64,000 nt of DNA from Jhaorihella thermophila (GCF_900108275.1 NZ_FNVD01000004.1:1-64000), one strand, 5' to 3'; shown: positions 1 to 11,695, counted from the stretch's first letter. Notes: generated by a model not told the origin, from the sequence alone. Made by a program: numbers and translations.

Positions 1-87
1 AAGGTGAACAGCCCATCGGCGTAACCCTTGAAAACAAGGGCAAAATTCCGGGCACGCTGAGGAAGAGAAAAATTCCGCGAAGGCAAG

Positions 88-177
88 TGGCGGAGAGACA
101 GGGATTCGAACCCTGGAGACGGTTTCCCGCCTACACGCGTTCCAGGCGTGCGCCTTCGACCACTCGGCCACCTCTCC
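88..177 (-). tRNA. tRNA-Ser (anticodon GGA)
   Basis: Read on the minus strand, the segment folds as a class II tRNA. It has acceptor stem GGAGAGG paired with TCTCTCC, a D arm, an anticodon loop centred on TGGAA (anticodon GGA, reading UCC/UCU), a long variable arm typical of tRNA-Ser, the T-loop sequence GGTTCGAATCC, and an encoded 3' CCA at positions 88-90. The discriminator base is G, as expected for serine. It lies downstream of the thiamine operon on the same strand, with a gene-free gap between them. Confidence 0.95.
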
Positions 178-508
178 GTGCGCTCGTATGTGCCGAAACT
201 CGGCCACCTTTGCAAGTCCAATTGCACTGCGCCGGCGGTTGCCACATGATGAGGCGGGAACAAGTCATGACGCGCTCGTTGCCGGCCGAAAGCGCAACAT
301 GCCGCTTGCCAGGTCGAAACCGCACAGGACCACCGGGCGCCAACTTGCCTGCACAGCGCCGTTGCAAGCGCATGGGTCCATCCCGCAGCAGCCCTAGGAA
401 TTGCGACGCGCCGAACCGGGCAAAACGAAACCCACGTCACCGCGTCATCCGATTCGGTTCTCCATGGCCACCCCTGCCGGTCATCGCCAGAAGGATGGGC
501 CTCATCGG
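178..508. other. gene-free spacer between tRNA-Ser and thiD
   Basis: About 330 bases separate the 5' end of tRNA-Ser from the stop codon of thiD. Open frames here have no recognisable domain and no convincing ribosome binding site. The stretch probably holds the tRNA promoter and the end of the thi transcript, but I see no clear hairpin followed by a T tract. Confidence 0.5.
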
Positions 509-1237
509 CTAAATGCCGGATGCTGCCGCGAACGCAGTGCCGAGTGCTTGTCGCGCGACCGACACCGCACGGGCCAGCCCGTCCCCCGCAGCCAGACGCA
601 CCGCGGCGGCGGAGGCCAGCCGGCAGCCGGTGCCGCGCAGGCTGACCGGATGGCGCGGGCCCGAGAAGCGGATCGGATCGTCGGGCGCGGAACGTGGATA
701 GAGCCGGTCTTCGCACCCCTCGCTCTGCGCATGGCCGCCCTTGAGCAGAACCGCTCCGCAGCCAAGCGCCAGAAGCGCGCGGATGCCCTGCGCCTCGGAT
801 CCATCCGCGCCCAGATGACGGGTGAGGCGCGCGAATTCCGGCAGGTTCGGAGTCAACAGCGTGGCGCGCGGGATCAGATGTTCGATCAGCGCGGTTATGC
901 CGGCCGCGTCCAGCAGCGCCCGGCCGGAGCTGGCGGCCAGCACCGGATCGACGACCAGCGGGGCGCGCGGCAGAGAGCGGGCCACCGCGCGCACTGTTTC
1001 GGCATCGACCAGCATCCCCGTCTTGACCGCGCCCACGTCGCCGGCGGCGCGGATCTGGGCGGCGACGGTTTCGGGCGGAATCGGGTGGATCGCCTGCACC
1101 CCCCCATCCGTCTGCGCGGTGACCGCAGTGACCGCCGGGGCGGCCTCGGCTCCCAGGGCGGCGGCAGTGGCCACGTCACGTGAAAGCCCTGCCCCGCCGC
1201 TGGAATCGGTGCCGCCGATCAGCAGAACGCGGGTCAT
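509..1237 (-). CDS. thiD: hydroxymethylpyrimidine/phosphomethylpyrimidine kinase
   Basis: ThiD phosphorylates HMP and then HMP-P to HMP-PP in cytoplasmic thiamine synthesis. The protein is 242 aa, near the usual 250-270, with the ribokinase-fold start GGTDSSGGAGLSRD, the VDPVLAASSG segment and the C-terminal GTGC motif whose cysteine belongs to the anion hole/catalytic site. The ATG at 1237 overlaps the thiE stop by four bases (ATGA), which fixes the start against an upstream extension lying in thiE coding sequence. It is the last gene of the riboswitch-led operon. Confidence 0.93.
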   Translation of the reverse strand: MTRVLLIGGTDSSGGAGLSRDVATAAALGAEAAPAVTAVTAQTDGGVQAIHPIPPETVAAQIRAAGDVGAVKTGMLVDAETVRAVARSLPRAPLVVDPVLAASSGRALLDAAGITALIEHLIPRATLLTPNLPEFARLTRHLGADGSEAQGIRALLALGCGAVLLKGGHAQSEGCEDRLYPRSAPDDPIRFSGPRHPVSLRGTGCRLASAAAVRLAAGDGLARAVSVARQALGTAFAAASGI

Positions 1238-1839
1238 GGCGCGGCCTTGCGCGTGACGGCGATCCATTCGCGGCAGCGCGCCTCGGGGTCGGGGGCGGTG
1301 GCGATGTCGGTGACCACCGCCGCGCTGTCGGCCCCGGCCTCCAGCACCAGCGGCACCCGGTCGGGTGTGATGCCGCCGATGGCGACCAGCGGCACGGCCC
1401 CCGCGCGGCGTTTCCATTCGGTCACGCGCCCCAGCCCCTGCGGCCCCCATTTCATCCTTTTCAGAAGCGTCTGCCAGATCGGCCCCAGCGCGACATAGGC
1501 CGGATCGTGGGACAGCGCCCGCTCCAGTTCGGCCTCGTCATGGGTGGAAAGGCCAAACCGCACGCCCGCCCGCCGCAGAGCGGGGATGTCGGCGCCGTCC
1601 AGATCCTCCTGCCCCAGATGCACCCAGCCGATCCCGAGATCCAGCGCAAGCTGCCAGTCGTCGTTCAGGATCAGTGTCGCGCCATGCGCCGCGCAGATGT
1701 CGCGCGCGCGCAGTGCCTCGGCCCGGAGCGCTTCGGCCGCAAGGCCCTTGGCGCGCAGTTGCACCGTGCGCACGCCCAAAGGCACAAGCCGTTCGATCAG
1801 CCCCGCGTCACCGCAGATGAGATAGAAACGATCCAGCAT
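1234..1839 (-). CDS. thiE: thiamine phosphate synthase
   Basis: ThiE couples HMP-PP with the thiazole phosphate to give thiamine phosphate. The product is 201 aa, the normal size, a TIM-barrel with VQLRAKG near residue 26, LILNDD, WVHLGQEDL and GPIWQT motifs that bind the pyrophosphate and pyrimidine. The ATG at 1839 abuts the end of thiG and the gene overlaps thiD by four bases, so translation of the three is probably coupled. The phosphate-binding loop is VAIGGI. Confidence 0.93.
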   Translation of the reverse strand: MLDRFYLICGDAGLIERLVPLGVRTVQLRAKGLAAEALRAEALRARDICAAHGATLILNDDWQLALDLGIGWVHLGQEDLDGADIPALRRAGVRFGLSTHDEAELERALSHDPAYVALGPIWQTLLKRMKWGPQGLGRVTEWKRRAGAVPLVAIGGITPDRVPLVLEAGADSAAVVTDIATAPDPEARCREWIAVTRKAAP

Positions 1840-2597
1840 CAGCCCAGTTCCGCCATGCCAAAGACCGGGGTCGAGGGCTGCGCCATGTCGCGGCGCGGCA
1901 TCAGCCCGGCGGTATGCGCCATGCGGCCCGCCTCGACCGCGCGGGCAAAGGCGGCGGCCATGGCCACGGGGTCGTCGGCGCGCGCCACGGCGGTGTTCAA
2001 GAGCACCGCGTCGAACCCCATTTCCATCGCCCGCGCGGCATCGGACGGCGCGCCGATCCCGGCGTCGATCACCAGCGGCACGTCGGGGAAATGCGCCCGC
2101 ATCGCGCGCAGGCCCTCGACGTTGCGCAACCCCTGGCCGGAGCCGATCGGCGCGCCCCACGGCATCAGCACGCGGCAGCCGACCTCGACCAGCTTTTCGC
2201 CAAGGATCAGGTCTTCGGTGGTATAGGGAAACACCTCGAAGCCGTCGGCGCAGAGCACCCGCGCCGCCTCGACCAGCGCAAACGGGTCGGGTTGCAGCGT
2301 GTCGGCATGGCCGATCACTTCGAGCTTGATCCAGGTCGTGCCGAACAGCTCGCGCGCCATTCGTGCGGTGGTGATCGCCTCGCGCGCGGTATGGCAGCCG
2401 GCAGTGTTGGGCAGGATGCGGCAGCCCGAATCCGCCAGGATCTGCCGGAACGCCGCGCCGTCCGGCCCCTCGCGGCGCAGGCTGACGGTAATGACGTCCG
2501 TGCCCGAGGCGGCGATCGCCTCGCGCAGCACCGCCGGAGAGGGATATTGCGCCGTGCCCAGCATCAGGCGCGATGTCAGCTCGATGCCATAGAACAT
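1839..2597 (-). CDS. thiG: thiazole synthase
   Basis: ThiG makes the thiazole phosphate from DXP, dehydroglycine and sulfur carried by ThiS. The protein is 252 aa. The Schiff-base lysine lies in [16 protein letters not shown], and [13 protein letters not shown] and [10 protein letters not shown] are the phosphate-binding and C-terminal signatures. The start at 2597 is one base from the thiS stop. The dehydroglycine donor is expected to be made by ThiO, encoded two genes upstream, which is the aerobic arrangement instead of ThiH. Confidence 0.95.
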   Translation of the reverse strand: MFYGIELTSRLMLGTAQYPSPAVLREAIAASGTDVITVSLRREGPDGAAFRQILADSGCRILPNTAGCHTAREAITTARMARELFGTTWIKLEVIGHADTLQPDPFALVEAARVLCADGFEVFPYTTEDLILGEKLVEVGCRVLMPWGAPIGSGQGLRNVEGLRAMRAHFPDVPLVIDAGIGAPSDAARAMEMGFDAVLLNTAVARADDPVAMAAAFARAVEAGRMAHTAGLMPRRDMAQPSTPVFGMAELG

Positions 2598-2598
2598 C

Positions 2599-2780
2599 TC
2601 AGCCCCCCTGCATCGGGCGCAGCACCTCGACCCGGTCGCCGGGGTGCAGCGGGGTGGCCTCGCGGGCCTCGCGCGGGACGAAGTCGCCATTGAGCGCGGT
2701 GGCGACGCAGGCGGGGTCATGGCCGCGCTCGGCTAGCAGCGCCGAGAGGGTGGGCGCCTCTGTTTCGGTGAGACGTCCGT

Positions 2781-2796
<16 letters not shown>
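2599..2796 (-). CDS. thiS: sulfur carrier protein ThiS
   Basis: This is a 65-aa ubiquitin-like beta-grasp protein ending in Gly-Gly (RPMQGG), the C-terminus that is adenylated and thiocarboxylated to deliver sulfur to ThiG. The start MRIELNG is typical of the family. It overlaps the end of thiO by 16 bases and sits one base before thiG. The adenylyltransferase ThiF that normally activates ThiS is not present in this window and must lie elsewhere. Confidence 0.93.
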
Positions 2797-5755
<2,959 letters not shown>

Positions 5756-5956
5756 ACTGGTCGGAAATATTCGGCGGCCGCGAGGCAATGTCAACCGCAA
5801 GGCAAAGGCGGCGGCACAGGAAAAAGCCTCCCGCATCCGGCCCGCGCGACCGGGCAACATTGGCAACATGCCTCCGGTCACGACTCTGAAGGCTGGCAGT
5901 TCGGCAAACATGCTGGCTTATCTTGCCGCGTTGCGGACAACGGGGCAGACTGAACC

Positions 5957-6304
5957 GTGGACAAACGGCATGGCATGGCAATCCTGAGGGCGGTTTTCGT
6001 CCTGGCCATCGTGGCGGTCGGCCTGCTCGTTCTGCCCGATCCCGCCAAGGCGCATGTCCATGACGGTTCCGCGTTCCACCCACCGGCACAGGAACTTGCC
6101 GACGCGGTTTCGCACGACTCGCTGGGTCATCCGGGACATTGCCACGACGGGCTGACCTGCGGCGCGATGCCCGGCCTGACCCAAACACTCGGAGCCCCGT
6201 CTTTCGATTGGCCGGCCCGCCGCTCGCGGCTTCCGGTTTCTCTCCAACTCACGGCAACGCCGCCGGGAATCGACCCGCCGCCGCTGCGCGCTCGCAGCCT
6301 CTGA
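5957..6304 (+). CDS. small exported His/Cys-containing protein, function unknown
   Basis: This is a 115-aa product from GTG at 5957; an internal ATG at 5975 gives MAILRAVF and leaves the signal peptide intact, so either start is possible. A hydrophobic segment (about residues 9-25) ending PAKA then H looks like a cleaved signal peptide. The mature part has a GHPGHCHDGLTC cluster of His and Cys that could bind metal. It precedes a cupredoxin and a cytochrome c on the same strand, which suggests a role in periplasmic copper handling. I do not recognise a named family. Confidence 0.55.
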   Translation: MDKRHGMAILRAVFVLAIVAVGLLVLPDPAKAHVHDGSAFHPPAQELADAVSHDSLGHPGHCHDGLTCGAMPGLTQTLGAPSFDWPARRSRLPVSLQLTATPPGIDPPPLRARSL

Positions 6305-6426
6305 CCGACACCGCCCCGTTGTCGAAGGGCATGCGGGACGGATTCGTGCGCCACCCGGCAAAGGCGCGGTGAATCGTGAGAAAACGCCAGATCTGGCAAG
6401 AAATCTGTTATCGAAAGACCGAAACC

Positions 6427-6987
6427 ATGAAGAAATGGACTGTTCGCGCGGCCGCCCTGGCCGCAATCATCACGCTGTCGCAGAACCCGGCGCTTGCCGG
6501 CGGATCCCATTCGGGCGGGCATGGCCACGGCGACGACCACCACGCGGCCGATATCGGCCGGCCCGGCAAGGCCGGCGATGTCGATCGCGTCATCAAGGTC
6601 AAGATGGGCGAGATGTTCTTTGACCCCGGCACCATCGAAGTGACCCGGGGCGAAACCATCCGCTTCGTCATCACCAACGCCGGCGAGTTCGTGCATGAAT
6701 TCAACATCGGCACCGCCGAGATGCACAAGGCGCATGCCGGCGAAATGATCGAGATGATGGAGAAAGGCATTCTCCAGGCGGACCGGATCGACCATGACCG
6801 GATGATGAAATCGGGCATGGCCCATGACGACGCGGGCAGCGTGCTGCTGGAACCCGGCCAGAGCGCCGAAATCATCTGGACCTTCAGCGGCGACGCCGAC
6901 CTGGAACTGAGCTGCAACCTGCCCGGCCACCGCGAAAGCGGGATGCGCGGGACCGTGAAGGCGCACAGAGGCGTCGGCAAATCCTGA
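6427..6987 (+). CDS. cupredoxin-domain copper protein, exported
   Basis: This is a 186-aa protein starting MKKWTVRAAALAA, with a signal peptide to about residue 25 (ALA-GG). A His-rich stretch (HSGGHGHGDDHH) follows and could recruit copper. The rest is a plastocyanin-like fold with likely type-1 copper ligands His90 (EFVHEF), Cys163, His168 and Met173 (SCNLPGHRESGM). Such proteins act in the periplasm as electron carriers or copper chaperones. The downstream cytochrome c supports a redox role. The ATG at 6427 is preferred because it begins the signal peptide; an upstream frame extension lacks one. Confidence 0.85.
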   Translation: MKKWTVRAAALAAIITLSQNPALAGGSHSGGHGHGDDHHAADIGRPGKAGDVDRVIKVKMGEMFFDPGTIEVTRGETIRFVITNAGEFVHEFNIGTAEMHKAHAGEMIEMMEKGILQADRIDHDRMMKSGMAHDDAGSVLLEPGQSAEIIWTFSGDADLELSCNLPGHRESGMRGTVKAHRGVGKS

Positions 6988-7065
6988 CGCCCGATGGTCG
7001 GGGGCGCGCGGCACCGTGCGTCCCCGGTCACGGGATCAAGATCGGACCGAAAGGATTTGAACCGG

Positions 7066-7539
7066 ATGACCCGAAACACGACCGTTCTTGCCGGCGCCGC
7101 AATCGTTCTGGCCGCGGCCGGCATGTTCTACATCGCAGGCAGGAGTCCGCAGCCCTCGGGTCGCGCTCCGGACATTCAGGCCGGCCGTCTGCTCTACGCC
7201 GAGAATTGCGCCTCCTGCCACGGCGCCAATCTGGAAGGGCAACCGAACTGGCGCACGCCCCGACCGGACGGCACCTATCCCGCGCCGCCGCATGACGAAA
7301 CCGGGCATACCTGGCATCACGGCGACGGGCTGCTGTTCGACTACACGAAACTGGGCGGACAGGAGATGCTGAAACGGATGGGCGCCGGTGACGCGAAAAG
7401 CGGCATGCCGGGCTTTGGCGACAGTCTGAGCGACGACCAGATCCGCGACATTCTCGCCTTCATCCAATCCACCTGGCCGGAGCGCGTGCGCGAAATCCAG
7501 GCTCAGCGCACCAGGGCGGAGCGGCAGAAAGGCAACTGA
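7066..7539 (+). CDS. class I cytochrome c, membrane-anchored or exported
   Basis: This is a 157-aa protein with a hydrophobic N-terminal segment (residues about 6-24) that may stay as an anchor. Haem-binding CASCH spans residues 48-52 and the likely axial methionine is Met114 in KSGMPGFGD. The C-terminus (DDQIRDILAFIQSTWP) is the usual last helix of monohaem cytochrome c. It follows the cupredoxin by about 80 bases, and the two may exchange electrons. The downstream partner is not evident here. Confidence 0.88.
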   Translation: MTRNTTVLAGAAIVLAAAGMFYIAGRSPQPSGRAPDIQAGRLLYAENCASCHGANLEGQPNWRTPRPDGTYPAPPHDETGHTWHHGDGLLFDYTKLGGQEMLKRMGAGDAKSGMPGFGDSLSDDQIRDILAFIQSTWPERVREIQAQRTRAERQKGN

Positions 7540-7868
7540 GACAAAGCCGCCCCCATCGACTTCGCCGTGGCGGCGATCTTCGCCTGCGCCGCCAACCGCG
7601 GCGGGACTGCCCTCTGCACAGATGGAGCCGGGCAGGTTGGCGCAGGGGCCGAAATCGTGGCCGTCGGCTTTGACTTCGGTCGCGCGGAGCCCGGTCTTTT
7701 CCGTCACCAGTGCACGGGCAGTGCGCGCCATGCGACCGCAGGGCATGATTTTGCCCGGCCCGCGGAAACATGCGCGGAAGCCGGGTCATCGGGACATAAG
7801 TGACAAATGCGGCGTGGCGCCGGCCAATAACGCGAATGACGACCGGGCGAGCGCCCCCCTGCCCCGCC
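7540..7868. other. gene-free spacer before the recombinase
   Basis: About 330 bases lie between the convergent ends of the cytochrome c and recombinase genes. All six frames are open in part because of the GC content, but none shows a domain, signal peptide or good ribosome binding site. I see no intrinsic terminator with a T tract. Confidence 0.4.
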
Positions 7869-8969
7869 TCAATCCAGCAGATCGGTCGCTGGATTGTCGG
7901 TCAATTCCACATCGTCGTAATACCGCTGCGCCTGCGCCATCGACCGATGCAGCGACAGCCGCATCGCCGCCTGAATCGGCGCCCCGTCCAGCGCCGCCTG
8001 GGTCAGAAACCCCGACCGCAGCCCGTGCGGAGAGGCAAAGCCCCGCGGATACCCCGCCAGTTCCAGCCGCCGCCGCACGATCTGATGGATCGCCTCCGGG
8101 GTCAGCCGCCGCTTCAACGGCCGGTCGGCCCGCGACACCGGCCGAAACAGCGGTCCCTCCTCGATCCCGGCCACCTCGATCCAGTGCACCAGGGCCCGCG
8201 CCGCCCGCCCCTTCAGCACCAGCCGGGGCGTCTCCCCCTTCTGGGTGGTCTTGGTCTCGACCAGAGAGATCCACGCCACGCCCTTGGGCTCGAACTCGCG
8301 CAGATCGACGTCCTCGCGCATCAGCCCGGCGATCTCGGACCGCCGCCGACCGCCCGAGGCCCAGCCCAGCAGCAGGATCGCCCGGTCGCGGCAGTCGCGA
8401 ACCGATCCACGGCAGGTGTCCAGCATCCGCATCAGCACCTCGCGCGTGATCGGGTTCTTCGACTTCGGTGCCGGGGCCCGGGCCGCCGCCCGGCGCGCCT
8501 TGGCCCGCGCCTGACGCACCAGCGGCGCCTCGAAAGGGTTGGGCAGGTTGCGCATCCGATGAAAGGCGCGCCAGGACGCGATCCGCCGATCCAGCGTCGA
8601 TGGCGCGGGGCATTCCAGCCCCCGCCGCAAACCGCGCGCAATCAGCTCTTCGGCGACCAGGCGCGGCCGATCATCCTCGGGCGCATCCCGCAGATCGCGC
8701 GCATGATCCAAAATGAAGGCCAGCGCCACATCCTCCCGCTCGGGCCATTCCAGCGCCGCGCCGAACCGCGCCGCCTTCCACGCGGTGATATAGATCAGAT
8801 CGCGCTCATACGCCCGCAGCGTGTTTTCGGGCGTGCCCCGCACATAGAGATCCGTCAACGCCTCGTGATCGGCCTCCGACAGCATCGGCGGGGTCGCGGG
8901 AACTGGCATGGACGGCGGCTTCATGGCGCAAGTGTGACCGAATTTCCCACCCCGCACAACGTCCTTCAT
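7869..8969 (-). CDS. tyrosine recombinase / phage-type integrase
   Basis: This is a 366-aa DNA breakage-rejoining enzyme. An N-terminal SAM-like core-binding region spans about residues 30-150. The catalytic domain carries arginine in GGRRRSEIAGL (near 208-210), H-x-x-R in SPHGLRSGF (His315, Arg318), the second histidine His341 in LSLHRSMAQ, and the nucleophile tyrosine at 350/351 in QRYYDD. The ATG at 8969 has GGGGCAAG just upstream; an internal ATG at 8924 has none. No attachment-site duplication or excisionase is visible. It may be the plasmid backbone's resolvase or a lone integrase. Confidence 0.88.
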   Translation of the reverse strand: MKDVVRGGKFGHTCAMKPPSMPVPATPPMLSEADHEALTDLYVRGTPENTLRAYERDLIYITAWKAARFGAALEWPEREDVALAFILDHARDLRDAPEDDRPRLVAEELIARGLRRGLECPAPSTLDRRIASWRAFHRMRNLPNPFEAPLVRQARAKARRAAARAPAPKSKNPITREVLMRMLDTCRGSVRDCRDRAILLLGWASGGRRRSEIAGLMREDVDLREFEPKGVAWISLVETKTTQKGETPRLVLKGRAARALVHWIEVAGIEEGPLFRPVSRADRPLKRRLTPEAIHQIVRRRLELAGYPRGFASPHGLRSGFLTQAALDGAPIQAAMRLSLHRSMAQAQRYYDDVELTDNPATDLLD

Positions 8970-9029
8970 CTTGCCCCAAATACTCCGGGGGAGCCGCCGC
9001 AGGCGGCGGGGGCAGCGCCCCCCGATCGG
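8970..9029. repeat. intergenic GC-rich hairpin element, copy 1
   Basis: The spacer reads CTTGCCCCAAATACTCCGGGG followed by two inverted repeats, GCCGCC-gca-GGCGGC and GGGGGC-agc-GCCCCC. A related spacer starting CTTGCCAAAAATATCCCGGGG occurs at about 53970. It lies after the rhodanese gene on the minus strand, so the hairpins may end that transcript, while the end of the element supplies the ribosome binding site of the recombinase. Confidence 0.6.
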
Positions 9030-9443
9030 CTAGCCGCGGGCGCGCGGCTCCAGGCTCTCGACCGGCCCGCCCTTGCGAACCCAGTCCGAAAACCCGTGCC
9101 TGAGATGCGCGGCCTCGAACCCCATGTCCTGCAACAGCGCGGCCGACAGGGCCGACCGCCAGCCGCTGGCACAATGGAACACGAACCGCCGATCCTGCCC
9201 GAACACCTCCTTGAAATAGGGACTGGCCGGATCGACCCAGAATTCCAGCATCCCGCGCGGACAATGAAAGCTCCCCGGGATGACACCGTCCCGCTGGCGT
9301 TCGCGAATGTCGCGGATGTCCACGAACACCAAGTCCGCATCCTCCATCATCGCGATCGCGTCTTCGGTCTCGATTTCCTCGATCCGGGCGCGGGCGGCCT
9401 CGACCATGGCCGCGACGGTGGTGGTCAGTGCGGGACGGGGCAC
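9030..9443 (-). CDS. single-domain rhodanese-like sulfurtransferase
   Basis: This is a 137-aa cytoplasmic protein with the rhodanese fold: DLVFVDIRDIRERQRDGVIPGSFHCPRG (split as DLVFVDIRD and GVIPGSFHCPRG) and the active-site loop FHCASGWRS with nucleophile Cys91. Such enzymes move sulfane sulfur or act in detoxification; the substrate is not evident. The start is GTG at 9443. It is divergent from an FAD oxidase, with 90-100 bases between that probably hold both promoters. Confidence 0.88.
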   Translation of the reverse strand: MPRPALTTTVAAMVEAARARIEEIETEDAIAMMEDADLVFVDIRDIRERQRDGVIPGSFHCPRGMLEFWVDPASPYFKEVFGQDRRFVFHCASGWRSALSAALLQDMGFEAAHLRHGFSDWVRKGGPVESLEPRARG

Positions 9444-9483
9444 TCCAACCTCGTTTCGTTATTTGGAACAAACTATACACATA

Positions 9484-9512
9484 TTGACACGCCGTCTCGC
9501 TCCCGGCAAGGT
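9484..9512 (+). promoter_or_regulatory. possible sigma-70 -35 region for the FAD oxidase gene
   Basis: A perfect TTGACA occurs at 9484-9489, about 50 bases before the start of the FAD-dependent oxidase. The -10 region at the right spacing (AAGGTAAAA) is only a loose match, so this is a weak prediction. Confidence 0.3.
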
Positions 9513-9543
9513 AAAACGTGCAATCGTGCTCGGGATGACTGCC

Positions 9544-10815
9544 ATGACTCACACCGACCCGATCTCGCTCTGGGACACATCCGCCGCCGAACCCGACCCT
9601 TTCGGCCCGCTGGACGGCGACGTTTCCACTGACGTGGCGATCGTCGGGGGCGGGTTCACCGGGCTCTCGACCGCGCTTCACTGCGCGCGGCACGGGCTCT
9701 CGGCCCATGTGATCGAGGCGCACCGGATCGGCCACGGCGGATCAGGGCGCAACGTCGGCCTCGTGAATGCCGGCCTGTGGCTTCCGCCGCAGGATGTCTT
9801 TGCCCTGCTGGGCAGGGGCCGCGGCCGGGCGCTGATCGACACGCTGGGCGAGATGCCGGCCCGCGTGTTCGACCTGATCGACCGATACGGCATCGACTGC
9901 GAGGCCACCCGAACCGGCACGATCCACGCCGCCCATTCGCCCAAGGGCTTCGACGACCTCGCCCGCCGCGCCGAAGGCTGGGCCGAACTGGGTGCCCCGG
10001 TCGATCTGCTGGACGCCCGCCAGACCGCGGAAAAGACCGGCACCACGCGGTTCTTCGGCGGCCTGCTGGACCACCGCGCCGGAATGATCAACCCGATGGG
10101 CTATGCGCGCGGCCTCGCCCGCGCCGCCGCGACCGAGGGCGCGGCGATCTCGACCCGCAGCCCGGTGCGGCGGCTCGACCGGCAGGGCGACTGCTGGCGG
10201 CTGGTTACCGACCGGGGCACCGTCACGGCGCGCCGCGTCGTTCTGGCCACGAACGCCTACACGGACGATCTGTGGCCCGGCCTGCGCCGAACCTTCACGA
10301 TGATCCACTTCTTCCAGGTGGCGACCGAACCGCTGGGCGAGCGTGCCGCGACCATCCTGCCCGAACGCCAGGGTCTGTGGGACACCGCCCCGGTGATGCT
10401 CTCGCTGCGCCGGGACGCGTTCGGACGCCTCGTCATCGGCTCGATGGGCGCGGTGCTGGGCGGCGGCGCGGGGCTGTCGCGCCGCTGGGCCGCGCGGACG
10501 CTGGCGCGGCTCTTTCCCGATCTCGGCCCGGTCGGATTTCAGGATGCCTGGCACGGCCAGATCGCCATGACCCCCGACCATCTGTTCCGCATTCACCGGC
10601 TGGCCGATGGGCTCTATACCCCCATCGGCTATAACGGGCGGGGCATCACCACCGGAACCCTGTTCGGCCAGGCCCTCGCCGAGCTGTTCGCGGGCGGCGA
10701 CGAAACCGCCCTGCCCGTCCCCGTCACGGACCCGCGCCCAGTGCCCGGCCGGACACTGCGCACCGGGTTTTATCACGCCGCCTTTGCCTTCAACCAGCTG
10801 CTCAAGAGCCTTTGA
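9544..10815 (+). CDS. FAD-dependent amine/amino-acid oxidase (DAO family)
   Basis: This is a 423-aa protein of the D-amino-acid oxidase/sarcosine oxidase superfamily. The FAD-binding VAIVGGGFTGLSTALH is near residues 30-45, and the C-terminal YTPIGYNGRGITTGTLFG is the flavin-binding block seen in gamma-glutamylputrescine oxidase (PuuB/OrdL) relatives. It has no signal peptide. ATG at 9544 is chosen; ATG at 9535 adds three residues. A short-chain dehydrogenase follows after 26 bases, so the pair may oxidise an amine or amino acid and then its product. The substrate cannot be read from sequence. Confidence 0.82.
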   Translation: MTHTDPISLWDTSAAEPDPFGPLDGDVSTDVAIVGGGFTGLSTALHCARHGLSAHVIEAHRIGHGGSGRNVGLVNAGLWLPPQDVFALLGRGRGRALIDTLGEMPARVFDLIDRYGIDCEATRTGTIHAAHSPKGFDDLARRAEGWAELGAPVDLLDARQTAEKTGTTRFFGGLLDHRAGMINPMGYARGLARAAATEGAAISTRSPVRRLDRQGDCWRLVTDRGTVTARRVVLATNAYTDDLWPGLRRTFTMIHFFQVATEPLGERAATILPERQGLWDTAPVMLSLRRDAFGRLVIGSMGAVLGGGAGLSRRWAARTLARLFPDLGPVGFQDAWHGQIAMTPDHLFRIHRLADGLYTPIGYNGRGITTGTLFGQALAELFAGGDETALPVPVTDPRPVPGRTLRTGFYHAAFAFNQLLKSL

Positions 10816-10841
10816 CACAGGCCCCACCAAGGAGAAAGCCC

Positions 10842-11594
10842 ATGACTGATCGTCCCGTCGCCCTTGTCACCGGCGCCGCGCAGGGCATCGGCCTGGCCTG
10901 CGCTCAGGTTCTGGGCGAGAACGGACACCGGGTCGTTCTGGCCGACATCAAGGCGGACGCCGTGACCGACGCCGCCCGGTCGCTGGGAGATGGACATGCG
11001 GGCCTGGCCTGCGACATGGCGGACGCGCGGCAGATTTCGGACCTGTTCGACCGCGTAGAGACTGATTTCGGGCCGGTCCGGGTGCTGGTCAACAACGCGG
11101 GCATCGCCTTGCCGGGAGACTTTCTGACCTACAGCGCCGAGGACTTCCGCAAGGTGCTGGACGTGAACCTGACGGGTGTGTTTCTCGCCTCGCAACGGGC
11201 GGCCCGCACGATGGTCGAACGCGGCATCGACGGCGCGATCGTCAACATGTCCTCGATCAACGCCGTGGTGGCGATCCCCGCGATCCCGGCCTATTGCGCC
11301 TCCAAGGGCGGCGTGATGCAGTTGACCAAGGCGATGGCACTGGCGCTGGCCCCGAACGGCATCCGGGTGAACGCGGTCGGCCCCGGCAGCATCGATACCG
11401 AAATGATGGCCGGCGTGAATGCCAACCCCGAGGCTTTCAGGGCCGCCATGTCGCGCACCCCTCTGAAACGCCCCGGCACCCCGCGCGAGATCGCCGAGGT
11501 GGTGGCCTTTCTCGCCTCGGACAAGGCCAGCTACATCACCGGCGAGACAATCTATGTGGATGGCGGTCGGCTGGCGCTGAACTACACCTGTTGA
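10842..11594 (+). CDS. short-chain dehydrogenase/reductase
   Basis: This is a 250-aa classical SDR. Its NAD(P)-binding motif is TGAAQGIG, followed by NNAG, a catalytic Ser in NMSSINAV, YCASK (Tyr and Lys), and a C-terminal YITGETIYVDGG typical of FabG-like enzymes. Asp at the end of beta-2 (VVLADIKAD) favours NAD. AAGGAGAAAGCCC before the ATG is a strong ribosome binding site. It is probably co-transcribed with the upstream FAD oxidase and controlled by the TetR gene downstream. The exact substrate is unknown. Confidence 0.88.
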   Translation: MTDRPVALVTGAAQGIGLACAQVLGENGHRVVLADIKADAVTDAARSLGDGHAGLACDMADARQISDLFDRVETDFGPVRVLVNNAGIALPGDFLTYSAEDFRKVLDVNLTGVFLASQRAARTMVERGIDGAIVNMSSINAVVAIPAIPAYCASKGGVMQLTKAMALALAPNGIRVNAVGPGSIDTEMMAGVNANPEAFRAAMSRTPLKRPGTPREIAEVVAFLASDKASYITGETIYVDGGRLALNYTC

Positions 11595-11668
11595 ACGGCA
11601 GGCTGTCCCGCGCCGGCTGCAACGTCGAATTTCGGCATTTATACGACACAGTAACGGTATTTTTCCGA

Positions 11669-11695
11669 TTATTGTTTCGGAATAGCAAACAATAA
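11669..11695. promoter_or_regulatory. inverted repeat, candidate TetR operator
   Basis: TTATTGTTT and AAACAATAA form perfect nine-base arms separated by nine bases, in an AT-rich patch between the SDR gene and the TetR gene. The symmetry and position suit binding by the TetR regulator that starts 130 bases downstream. There is no T tract to support a terminator. Confidence 0.55.

Noticed and set aside
1-87. Possible minus-strand gene leaving the window (GTG then [11 protein letters not shown]-like)
   Set aside because: Two frames look equally plausible over fewer than 30 codons and there is no ribosome binding site, so nothing can be supported.
7540-7868. Cys-containing frames between cytochrome c and the recombinase
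   Set aside because: No domain or conserved pattern could be identified on either strand.
7869-8969. Integrative element bounded by tRNA-Ser and the recombinase
   Set aside because: The recombinase is 7.7 kb from the tRNA, the DNA between is ordinary thi genes, and I found no repeat of the tRNA 3' end that would mark attachment sites.
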